Below are positions 8,311 through 16,783 of a DNA stretch of 64,000 bases, in pieces. This DNA comes from Coprococcus sp. (GTDB lineage: Bacteria; Bacillota_A; Clostridia; Lachnospirales; Lachnospiraceae). The notes beneath the pieces were generated by a model that was not told where the DNA came from, searched no databases, and worked only from the letters and a program-made list of their open reading frames with translations. Both the position numbers and the translations under genes were made by a program. The DNA is taken from contig JAGANU010000006.1 of NCBI GenBank assembly GCA_017624085.1, positions 19,050 to 83,049 of the forward strand, written 5' to 3'. How positions within the stretch are numbered: position 1 is the stretch's first letter; every line of letters starts with the position of its first letter.

Positions 8311-9910
8311 CAATATAAAATTAAATCTTAAATACACAAGCAGTGATATAGAGAAGATTATCAAAAAAACGCTTAGAATCAGTCATGTACCAAAATACAG
8401 CTTTGCCAGGCTATCCTTAGATGACAGAAGGCCTAATCAGGTAAAATACATTGCCTCTATTGATGTGGATATTGAGCTTTCAGAAAAAAAGCTAAAATCA
8501 CTTAACAATAACAATATTATGTCAACAAGCAGTGTTGTTTATCATTTTCCTGACTCCGGAAATACAGTTATGAAACACAGGCCCATTGTTATCGGAACAG
8601 GTCCATGCGGTTTATTTGCAGCACTTTATCTGGCAAAAGCCGGTTTTAAACCAATTGTATTTGAACGTGGTCTTGATGTTGACAGCAGAACAAGGCTTGT
8701 AAATGAATACTGGAATGGACAGGAAAGCTTGCGTGCAAACTGTAATGTGCAGTTTGGTGAGGGTGGAGCAGGTACATTTTCTGATGGAAAGCTAAATACA
8801 GTAATAAAGGATCAGTCAGGAAGAAGAACCTGTGTACTTGACACATTTGTAAAGTATGGGGCAAATCCCAATATAATGTATATTAACAAGCCTCACATCG
8901 GCACAGATGTACTTTCCGCAATAGTAAAGGCAATGCGCCAGGACATAATTGCCATGGGCGGAGAGGTTCACTTTCATTCACTGTTTTGCAATTTTTATTC
9001 AGATAAACAAAGCGGGATTACCCATGTTGTAATAAAAGATTTATGCTCAGGTGAGGAGAAAACCTACAATACACAGGCCTTGGTGCTTGCTATCGGTCAT
9101 AGTGCCAGAGATACATTCAAGATGCTTTATGAGCAGGGCGTTATAATGGAGCAAAAGCCTTTTGCCATGGGACTCAGAATTGAGCATAAGCGAGTTGATA
9201 TTGACAGGATGAAATATGGTGATAATCCGGAGTATAGCCAGCTTCTTCCTGCGGCTGACTATAAACTAACCTACCAGGCATCCAATCACAGGGCTGTATA
9301 TTCCTTTTGTATGTGTCCGGGAGGATATGTTGTTAATGCCTCCTCTGAGGAAGGTCAGATATGCGTTAACGGGATGAGCTACAGTGGTCGGAATGGTGTA
9401 AATTCAAACAGTGCCATTGTAGTAAATGTTAATCCTTCTGATTTTGAATCAAGCCATCCCCTTGCCGGAGTAGAATTTCAAAGGAAGTGGGAGAAAGCCG
9501 CTTATGAGGCGGGAGAGGGGCATATTCCTGTACAACTGCTTGGAGACTATAGGAATGATATTCCATCAACCGGCTTCAAAAGCATCAAGCCTTCCATAAA
9601 GGGTAGCTACAAGCTTACCAGCCTTAAATGCTGTTTGCCAGAGTATGTAAAGGATGCTATAATAGAAGGAGTTATGTCCTTTGATAAAAGGATGCCGGGC
9701 TACTACACAGATGATGCTGTTCTATCAGGTATTGAGGCAAGAACCTCATCGCCTGTAAGGATAATAAGAAACGACGAATATGTCTGTGAAGGCACAAATA
9801 TATATCCCTGTGGGGAGGGTGCCGGATACGCAGGTGGCATAACATCTGCCGCTGTAGACGGACTTAAGATAGCAGAGGCAATTGTATCAAAATATACACC
9901 GCCTCAATAG
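8297..9910 (+). CDS. COG2509-type FAD-dependent dehydrogenase
   Basis: 537-residue flavoprotein of the uncharacterised COG2509 family. An N-terminal ~85-residue domain precedes the FAD fold (VIGTGPCGLFAALYLA near residue 95). Family stretches include NVQFGEGGAGTFSDGKL, ALAIGHSARDTF-like (LVLAIGHSARD) and the C-terminal GEGAGYAGGITSAAVDGL that closes the FAD site. The start ATG lies in the end of the preceding flavoprotein gene. The reaction is unknown. Confidence 0.87.
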   Translation: MIRINNIKLNLKYTSSDIEKIIKKTLRISHVPKYSFARLSLDDRRPNQVKYIASIDVDIELSEKKLKSLNNNNIMSTSSVVYHFPDSGNTVMKHRPIVIGTGPCGLFAALYLAKAGFKPIVFERGLDVDSRTRLVNEYWNGQESLRANCNVQFGEGGAGTFSDGKLNTVIKDQSGRRTCVLDTFVKYGANPNIMYINKPHIGTDVLSAIVKAMRQDIIAMGGEVHFHSLFCNFYSDKQSGITHVVIKDLCSGEEKTYNTQALVLAIGHSARDTFKMLYEQGVIMEQKPFAMGLRIEHKRVDIDRMKYGDNPEYSQLLPAADYKLTYQASNHRAVYSFCMCPGGYVVNASSEEGQICVNGMSYSGRNGVNSNSAIVVNVNPSDFESSHPLAGVEFQRKWEKAAYEAGEGHIPVQLLGDYRNDIPSTGFKSIKPSIKGSYKLTSLKCCLPEYVKDAIIEGVMSFDKRMPGYYTDDAVLSGIEARTSSPVRIIRNDEYVCEGTNIYPCGEGAGYAGGITSAAVDGLKIAEAIVSKYTPPQ

Positions 9911-9920
9911 GAGAGTAAAA

Positions 9921-10781
9921 ATGAATAGGGAATACTTAAAGGGAAAAAAGAAAATAGTAATCAAAATAGGATCTTCTTCGTTAATTCATAAAGAAACCGG
10001 CGGGCTTGATTATACAAAGCTTGAAAAGCTGGTTCGAATCATATGTGATCTTAAAAATCAGGATAAGGATGTTGTCCTTGTTTCTTCAGGTGCAATAGGA
10101 GTGGGCGTTCAGTCACTGGGCTTATTAAGAAGGCCTAAAACAACATCGCTTAAGCAGGCGTGTGCTGCAGTAGGCCAGGGTCAGCTTATGATGATATATC
10201 AGAAGCTATTTCAGGAATATCACAGAACAGCCGCACAGGTGTTACTTACATTTGATGTAATATCATCAGATGAAAGAAGAAAAAATGCAATCAATACCTT
10301 TAACGAGCTTTTACAGCTTGGGGTTGTTCCTATTGTAAACGAAAACGACACTGTAGCCATTGACGAGCTTGATGACAGTGTTGCATTTGGCGACAATGAC
10401 ACACTATCAGCAATCGTTGCATCCATGATACATGCTGACCTACTCATACTTCTTACAGATATAGATGGCCTTTATACGGATGACCCACATAAAAACCCGG
10501 ATGCAAAGCTTATTTCCAAAGTAACAACAATAGATGAAAGCATAATGAAGATGGGAAAAGGCGCAGGCTCTTCTTATGGTACCGGAGGCATGACTACCAA
10601 AATTGCAGCTGCCCGAATTGCTACAAATTCTAACTCTGATATGGTAATAGTATCAGGAGACAGTATGGATAATATAGTAAGGGTAATGAACGGAGAAGAC
10701 ATAGGAACTCTGTTTACATCATACAAAGATCAACAGTTTGATGTTGTAGATTTTATTCTCAGCAAGGAATACCTGGTTTAA
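9921..10781 (+). CDS. proB: Glutamate 5-kinase (short form, no PUA domain)
   Basis: Phosphorylates glutamate in the first step of proline synthesis. Amino-acid-kinase motifs are clear: KIGSSSLIHKETGG, VSSGAIGVGVQSLG, VNENDTVAIDEL, FGDNDTLSA, GTGGMTTKIAAA. At 286 residues it lacks the C-terminal PUA domain of ~365-residue ProB proteins. ATG 9921 was chosen because AGGAGAG lies upstream; the earlier in-frame start at 9882 would sit inside the preceding gene. proA, the usual partner, is not adjacent or elsewhere in the window. Confidence 0.93.
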   Translation: MNREYLKGKKKIVIKIGSSSLIHKETGGLDYTKLEKLVRIICDLKNQDKDVVLVSSGAIGVGVQSLGLLRRPKTTSLKQACAAVGQGQLMMIYQKLFQEYHRTAAQVLLTFDVISSDERRKNAINTFNELLQLGVVPIVNENDTVAIDELDDSVAFGDNDTLSAIVASMIHADLLILLTDIDGLYTDDPHKNPDAKLISKVTTIDESIMKMGKGAGSSYGTGGMTTKIAAARIATNSNSDMVIVSGDSMDNIVRVMNGEDIGTLFTSYKDQQFDVVDFILSKEYLV

Positions 10782-10795
10782 GGAGATAACAATAT

Positions 10796-11029
10796 ATGAA
10801 TGAAACAATAATTGACGAGGCAAAGATTGCCCGAATAAACGAGCTCTACCATAAATCAAAAAAAGAAGGCCTTACCGAGGAAGAAAAAAAGGAGCAGAAG
10901 GAGCTTCGTCAGGAATACATCTTTGCTGTCAGAAACAGCCTGAGAAGCACATTAAACAACATTGATATTCTTGAAAAGGATGGAACAATAACAAAGCTTG
11001 AGGACTTAGATCCTACCAGAAAGGCATAG
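10796..11029 (+). CDS. DUF896 domain-containing protein (YnzC family)
   Basis: 77-residue, highly charged, helical protein. The pattern KIARINELYHKSKKEGLTEEE then LRQEYIFAVRNSLRSTL is that of the DUF896/YnzC family, small two-helix proteins common in Firmicutes whose function is unknown. It sits 14 bases after proB and 3 bases before the cyclo-ligase gene, so it is in the same operon. RBS AAGGAGATAAC precedes the ATG. Confidence 0.9.
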   Translation: MNETIIDEAKIARINELYHKSKKEGLTEEEKKEQKELRQEYIFAVRNSLRSTLNNIDILEKDGTITKLEDLDPTRKA

Positions 11030-11032
11030 AAT

Positions 11033-11584
11033 ATGTGCAAAAATAAAGTATCTGTTCGTAAAGAAATAAAGGCCCTTAGAGATAGCCTTGATATGGAGCA
11101 GGTTATAAACTGGTCTGATAATATATGCAAAAAACTGTTGGAGCATAACTCATATAAAAAAGCATCAAATATATGTATTTACGTTTCCAAGGGAAACGAA
11201 GTAAAAACAAATCACATAATGAACCAGGCAATTGCGGATGGGAAAAATGTTTATGCTCCAAAGGTATTTAATAAAGAGATGCACTTTATAATGATAGAAG
11301 GTATTGAAGATTTGAAGCCTGGAAGCTTCGGTATATTAGAGCCACATTCTGACATATTTAAAGACCCCCAGGATGGTCTTATTGTTATGCCGGGGGTGGC
11401 TTTTGACAAATGCAGAAACAGAATAGGCTTTGGAGGGGGATACTATGACAGATATCTTTCCGACAAGCCAATGCTATATAAGATTGCACTGGCATATAAT
11501 TGTCAGGTGGTAGATCATATTGTAGCAGAAGCTACTGATATAAAACCGGATATTATTATAACTGAAACAGGCGTTATCGTATAG
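11033..11584 (+). CDS. 5-formyltetrahydrofolate cyclo-ligase
   Basis: 183-residue enzyme converting 5-formyl-THF to 5,10-methenyl-THF with ATP. The N-terminal basic segment (VRKEIKALRDSL) and the diagnostic GFGGGYYDRYL near residue 130 fit the family (Bacillus YqgN, E. coli YgfA). Its length is normal. It follows DUF896 by three bases, a common order in Lachnospiraceae. Confidence 0.95.
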   Translation: MCKNKVSVRKEIKALRDSLDMEQVINWSDNICKKLLEHNSYKKASNICIYVSKGNEVKTNHIMNQAIADGKNVYAPKVFNKEMHFIMIEGIEDLKPGSFGILEPHSDIFKDPQDGLIVMPGVAFDKCRNRIGFGGGYYDRYLSDKPMLYKIALAYNCQVVDHIVAEATDIKPDIIITETGVIV

Positions 11585-11610
11585 TTTTATGAATTTTGGA
11601 GGTATGCAGC

Positions 11611-12648
11611 TTGAATAAAGAGGAAATTTCAGCAAAAATTGCAGAGCTTGAACGCATGATTGCAGATAAAAACGCGTACAAAGATAACAATGCAAAGGGT
11701 ACTGAGGATCATGCCTCAAACACAGAAGTTTTTTCAGATGCCTACGGACTGTGTCTGGGCGGCGGAGGCGGTAAGGGTGCCTATCAGCTGGGCGTATACA
11801 AGGCTTTGTGCGAATACGGGCTATGGGATAAAATATCACACATATCAGGCTCATCAATAGGTGCCATAAATGCAGTCCTTTTTGCAGGTGCATCTCCGGA
11901 AAGAAGTGTAGAAGCCTGGGGTAAAATTGATTTCGAGACAGTGTTTGAAATAGATGAAAATCTTATGTTTGACGGAAAGCCGGGCTTTATGGCAAGGAAT
12001 GAAATGCTCAGCCTTATGGAAGAGTACGTTGATTATGATGCTGTAAGAGAAGGCAATAAGGATATATGTGTAACGATATCAAACTATATTTCAGAGGAAA
12101 ATAAAGCTCCTGAATATGTATGCCTGAATGGACTTTCCAATGAAGATATTGATAAGCTTATTTTGGCATCCTCAGCACTTCCTGTCCTGTATGAGCCGGT
12201 AAGCTACAACAATAAGCTGTACTATGACGGAGGCATAACTGACAATATTCCCGTTAAGCCATTATATGACAATGGTTTAAGGCACATTATCGTATGCGGA
12301 CTTAACCCCAATTCAAGGAAGAATCTGTCAGCATATAAGGACGCAGATTTTATCGAAATATATCCTAGTGTATCTCTTGGAGACTTAGTTACCGGAACCT
12401 TAAATTTTTCAGCAAACGCTACAAAATTCAGAATGCTTCTCGGCTACAAGGATGCTTTAAGAGCCCTCAAGGTATATTTTGAAAAGGACCCGGCATATAT
12501 TTCACAGCTTAAGCACTATGAAGAAATAGACCTTGCGGATATAAAAACTGAGATGAAAATATATAATGCCCAAAACAGCTATGATGATAATGTTAAGAAT
12601 ATTGACAGATTATTAAGTGGACTTGGCATTTCAAATATAGAAAAATAG
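11611..12648 (+). CDS. Patatin-like phospholipase family protein
   Basis: 345-residue predicted serine acyl hydrolase. After a ~40-residue charged helical N-terminus come the patatin motifs: oxyanion loop GGGGGKGAYQLG, nucleophile elbow GSSIG (Ser-Asp dyad) and DGGITDNIPV carrying the catalytic Asp. It has no signal peptide, so it is probably cytoplasmic or at the inner membrane face. TTG 11611 was chosen because TTTTGGAGG (11594-11602) is its ribosome site; an in-frame TTG at 11596 overlaps that site. The substrate is unknown. Confidence 0.88.
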   Translation: MNKEEISAKIAELERMIADKNAYKDNNAKGTEDHASNTEVFSDAYGLCLGGGGGKGAYQLGVYKALCEYGLWDKISHISGSSIGAINAVLFAGASPERSVEAWGKIDFETVFEIDENLMFDGKPGFMARNEMLSLMEEYVDYDAVREGNKDICVTISNYISEENKAPEYVCLNGLSNEDIDKLILASSALPVLYEPVSYNNKLYYDGGITDNIPVKPLYDNGLRHIIVCGLNPNSRKNLSAYKDADFIEIYPSVSLGDLVTGTLNFSANATKFRMLLGYKDALRALKVYFEKDPAYISQLKHYEEIDLADIKTEMKIYNAQNSYDDNVKNIDRLLSGLGISNIEK

Positions 12649-12688
12649 ATTACATAAGCTTAACTTAACGAAGAAGGAAACAAGATAC

Positions 12689-14143
12689 ATGAATACCACA
12701 CCCATTTCAAATATTATTGATAACATAGACTTAAGTGTTCCGGCCCCAAAAAGCGAGCCTGAAAGGCAGTATTACTTTATCAAAAAGGGTAGGGAATATG
12801 TAGCAAAAAAGAGCATGGAGCTTGGAAGAAGACTCACATGCTCCATTCAGACCTACGGATGTCAGATGAATGTAAGAGATTCTGAGAAGCTTTCCGGTAT
12901 ACTTGAACAGATGGGCTATGAGAAAACCGAATCAGAGCATGCGGATTTTATTATATACAACACCTGCACAGTCAGGGAGAATGCCAACAGGAAGGTATAT
13001 GGGCATCTTGGTCTTATGAAGCATCTCAAGGAAAAGAACCCGGACATGATGATTGCCCTGTGTGGCTGCATGATGCAGGAGCAGCACGTTGTTGAAACTA
13101 TAAGAAAAAGCTATAGCTTTGTAGATATGGTATTTGGTACCCACAATGTTTATAAGCTTGCCGAAATATTTGTAAATCGTATGGAAGCAAATGGACTTGT
13201 GATTGATATTTGGGAGGACGCCTCGGAGGTTGTTGAGGATTTACCTGCCAAAAGGGATGTGCCATTTAAATCCGGTGTAAATATTATGTTCGGATGTAAT
13301 AACTTCTGCACATACTGCATTGTGCCTTATGTAAGAGGGCGGGAACGCAGCAGAGAGCCGGAGGATATTATTGCTGAGTGTAAGCGTCTTGCAGATGATG
13401 GTGTTATTGAGATTATGCTTCTGGGACAGAACGTAAATTCATACGGAAAAACGCTCAATAACCCTATTACATTTGCAAAGCTCCTTAAAGAAATATGCAA
13501 GATCGATAAGATTGAGAGAATCCGCTTCATGACCTCTCATCCAAAGGATCTTTCTGATGAGCTTATTGATGTAATAGCAGACAATCCAAAAATATGCAGG
13601 CATATTCATTTGCCCGTACAGTCAGGCTCATCAAGAATACTTTCGCTGATGAACAGAAGATACACAAAGGAAGCTTACCTTGAGCTTGTCGAAAAGATAA
13701 GAGAAAGGATTCCTGATATTTCAATCACAACAGACATAATTGTAGGCTTTCCCGGGGAAACAGAGGAGGATTTTCTCGAAACCATGGATATTGTTGAAAA
13801 GGTTCAATATGATGCAGCATTTACATTTATCTATTCAAGAAGAACGGGAACACCTGCTGCAGCCATGGAAAATACAGCTACAAAAGAGGAAATACAGGAC
13901 AGATTTAACCGTTTGTTAAAAAGGGTTCAGGAAATTAGTGATAAAAAAACAAGCCTTCTAAAAGGTCAGACGCTCCCTGTGCTTGTGGAGGGAGCATCCA
14001 ACAAGGATGGTCTTCTGACAGGTCGTCTATCAAACAATAACCTTGTTCATTTTAAAGGATGCAGTGAGCTTGTAGGCACCATAGCAGATGTTACCCTTGT
14101 CGATTGTAAAGGCTTTTACTATATCGGTCAGCTTGCAGAATAG
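12689..14143 (+). CDS. miaB: tRNA-2-methylthio-N6-dimethylallyladenosine synthase
   Basis: 484-residue radical SAM methylthiotransferase that adds 2-methylthio to i6A37 of tRNA, the modification begun by MiaA (encoded at 18842). N-terminal UPF0004 domain with cysteines in TYGCQMNVRDSE, NTCTVRENA and ALCGCMMQ; radical SAM cluster CNNFCTYC with VRGRERSR; C-terminal TRAM domain. miaB and miaA flank mutS-mutL, a frequent clostridial arrangement. Confidence 0.97.
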   Translation: MNTTPISNIIDNIDLSVPAPKSEPERQYYFIKKGREYVAKKSMELGRRLTCSIQTYGCQMNVRDSEKLSGILEQMGYEKTESEHADFIIYNTCTVRENANRKVYGHLGLMKHLKEKNPDMMIALCGCMMQEQHVVETIRKSYSFVDMVFGTHNVYKLAEIFVNRMEANGLVIDIWEDASEVVEDLPAKRDVPFKSGVNIMFGCNNFCTYCIVPYVRGRERSREPEDIIAECKRLADDGVIEIMLLGQNVNSYGKTLNNPITFAKLLKEICKIDKIERIRFMTSHPKDLSDELIDVIADNPKICRHIHLPVQSGSSRILSLMNRRYTKEAYLELVEKIRERIPDISITTDIIVGFPGETEEDFLETMDIVEKVQYDAAFTFIYSRRTGTPAAAMENTATKEEIQDRFNRLLKRVQEISDKKTSLLKGQTLPVLVEGASNKDGLLTGRLSNNNLVHFKGCSELVGTIADVTLVDCKGFYYIGQLAE

Positions 14144-14154
14144 GAGAAATAAAA

Positions 14155-16770
14155 GTGGCAGCATTAACACCAATGATGGCCCAGTATATGGAGACAAAAA
14201 AAGAATACATGGATTGTATTCTTTTTTACAGACTGGGTGATTTTTATGAAATGTTCTTCGATGATGCACTTACTGCGTCAAGAGAACTTGAGATAACATT
14301 AACCGGAAGGGACTGTGGTCAGGAGGAAAGGGCTCCTATGTGCGGAGTTCCATACCACGCCTGCGAGGTTTATCTGAATAAGCTTATTGAAAAAGGCTAC
14401 AAGGTTGCAATATGCGAACAGGTTGAAGATCCAAAGCTTGCAAAGGGAATTGTAAAAAGAGAGGTAATAAGAGTTGTAACGCCTGGTACAAATATGTCCC
14501 AGGCAATTCTTGATAACACAAAAAATAACTATCTCATGTGTGTATACGGAGAGAAAGGAGAGTACGGAGTTTCTCTCTGTGATATAACAACAGGTGAATT
14601 TAGGTGTTGTCATGTATCATCCTTAAGTAAGCTTTACGATGAAATAAATAAGTGCTCCCCATCCGAAATAATAGGAAACCCGGATTTTCTTAATTCAAAG
14701 CTGGATTTCGCTTATTTAAAGGACAGGCAGAATATTCTTATATCCGAAGCTAAACCGTTTTACTTTAATTATGACACATGCACTGATTTTATAAAAAGAC
14801 AGTTTAAGGTAGGAGATACTCTGGGTCTGGGGATTAACGAGTACACCGACATGGTTCTCTCTGCCGGTGCATTACTTCAATATCTTCATGAAACCCAGAA
14901 GAACTCGTTACTTCACATAAATAAGCTTGATATTTACTCTATAGAGGATTTTATGATTATTGACGGCTCCTCCAGAAGAAACCTGGAGCTGACAGAAACC
15001 TTAAGAGATAAACAAAAAAGAGGCTCCCTTCTGTGGGTGCTTGATAAGACAAAGACAGCTATGGGCGCCCGTATGCTCAAGAATATGATAGAGCAGCCGC
15101 TCTTAAAGAAGGAGGCCATACTTAAAAGGCTTGATTGTATTGAAAGCCTGAACAACAATATAATAATTCGAGATGAGCTTAGAGAGTATATGAATACAAT
15201 ATATGATCTTGAGCGTCTTATGACAAGAATATCCCTTAAAACAGCAAATCCAAGAGATCTTATTGCATTTAAAACGTCTATTAAGCTCCTTCCGCATATC
15301 ATACAGCTGCTAAATGAATATGATGATGCTTTGCTCCGTGATATACAGGAGGGAATCGACCCACTTACAGACATATATGAGCTTATTGACAGAGCAATTG
15401 TTGAAGACCCGCCTATACTTATTAGAGAGGGTGGTATTTTTAAGGATGGCTATTTAGAGGACATTGATACATTAAAAAATGCTAACACAGATGGCAAGAG
15501 CTGGCTGACTGAGCTTGAAGCAAAGGAAAAAGATCATACAGGAATAAAGAATCTGAAAATAAAATTCAATAAGGTATTCGGATATTATTTCGAAGTTACA
15601 AACTCATATAAGGAGCTTGTCCCTGATTATTTTTTAAGAAAGCAGACTCTTGCAAATGCTGAGAGGTATACAACAAAGGAGCTTGACGAGCTTGCAGGAG
15701 TAATTCTCGGCTCCTCAGACAAGCTTGTAGCCCTTGAATATAACACCTATGTTGAACTGAGAGACAAGCTTGCAGAGCAGCTTCAAAGGGTTCAAAGTAC
15801 AGCCCATTGCATAGCAATGCTTGACTGTATGTGTTCTCTTTCATATGTTGCGGTTGCAGGAGGATATGTAAGGCCCGACATCAATACGGATGGGGTTATT
15901 GACATAAAAGACGGAAGGCACCCGGTTGTTGAAAAAATGATTCACAACGATATGTTTATTGCCAATGACACATATTTAAACAATGTCGAAAGTCGTATAT
16001 CAATAATAACCGGACCAAATATGGCCGGTAAGTCCACATATATGAGACAGAGTGCACTTATTGTTCTTATGGCTCAGGTAGGCAGCTTTGTTCCGGCCTC
16101 CTATGCAAACATAGGAATATGTGACCGTATATTTACAAGGGTTGGGGCCTCCGATGACCTTGCATCCGGCCAATCAACATTTATGGTAGAGATGAGTGAG
16201 GTTGCAAATATCCTCAGAAATGCCACAAAGGACAGTCTGCTCATATTAGACGAAATAGGACGTGGAACAAGCACCTACGATGGTTTGTCAATAGCCTGGG
16301 CTGTAGTTGAATATATAAGTAACAGCGAGCTCCTCGGTGCGAAGACACTGTTTGCCACCCATTATCACGAGCTTACAGAGCTTGAAGGAAAGCTGTCCTC
16401 TGTCAACAATTACTGTATATCAGTAAAAGAGGACGGGGATGGCATCGTCTTTCTTCGAAAGATTATTAAGGGCGGAGCAGACAGAAGCTATGGTATTCAG
16501 GTTGCAAGGCTTGCAGGAGTTCCTGATGCCGTAATTAACAGAGCAAATGAAATAAGTAATCAGCTTATAAACGAGGATATAACCAAAAAGCTAAAAGATA
16601 TAAAGATAACAAATGAGTTTAAGACACAGGCTAAATCCACACAGATGTCCATGTTTGGTTCATTTGCCGAGTCCCAGATTATAGAAGAATTAAAGCTTCT
16701 TGATCTTTCAAATATGACACCAATGAAAGCGTTGTTATTCTTGAATGAATTACAGGAAAGACTGAAGTAA
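14155..16770 (+). CDS. mutS: DNA mismatch repair protein MutS
   Basis: 871-residue mismatch sensor. The N-terminal mismatch-binding domain has the GDFYEMFFDDA stretch with the conserved Phe-x-Glu. The C-terminal ABC-type ATPase has Walker A GPNMAGKST near residue 620, LASGQSTFMVEM, Walker B LLILDEIGRGTSTYDG and TLFATHYHEL. The start is GTG 14155 behind AGGAGAAAT. It is followed by mutL after 13 bases. No mutH is present, as expected for Gram-positives. Confidence 0.98.
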   Translation: MAALTPMMAQYMETKKEYMDCILFYRLGDFYEMFFDDALTASRELEITLTGRDCGQEERAPMCGVPYHACEVYLNKLIEKGYKVAICEQVEDPKLAKGIVKREVIRVVTPGTNMSQAILDNTKNNYLMCVYGEKGEYGVSLCDITTGEFRCCHVSSLSKLYDEINKCSPSEIIGNPDFLNSKLDFAYLKDRQNILISEAKPFYFNYDTCTDFIKRQFKVGDTLGLGINEYTDMVLSAGALLQYLHETQKNSLLHINKLDIYSIEDFMIIDGSSRRNLELTETLRDKQKRGSLLWVLDKTKTAMGARMLKNMIEQPLLKKEAILKRLDCIESLNNNIIIRDELREYMNTIYDLERLMTRISLKTANPRDLIAFKTSIKLLPHIIQLLNEYDDALLRDIQEGIDPLTDIYELIDRAIVEDPPILIREGGIFKDGYLEDIDTLKNANTDGKSWLTELEAKEKDHTGIKNLKIKFNKVFGYYFEVTNSYKELVPDYFLRKQTLANAERYTTKELDELAGVILGSSDKLVALEYNTYVELRDKLAEQLQRVQSTAHCIAMLDCMCSLSYVAVAGGYVRPDINTDGVIDIKDGRHPVVEKMIHNDMFIANDTYLNNVESRISIITGPNMAGKSTYMRQSALIVLMAQVGSFVPASYANIGICDRIFTRVGASDDLASGQSTFMVEMSEVANILRNATKDSLLILDEIGRGTSTYDGLSIAWAVVEYISNSELLGAKTLFATHYHELTELEGKLSSVNNYCISVKEDGDGIVFLRKIIKGGADRSYGIQVARLAGVPDAVINRANEISNQLINEDITKKLKDIKITNEFKTQAKSTQMSMFGSFAESQIIEELKLLDLSNMTPMKALLFLNELQERLK

Positions 16771-16783
16771 CAGGAGCGTATTC

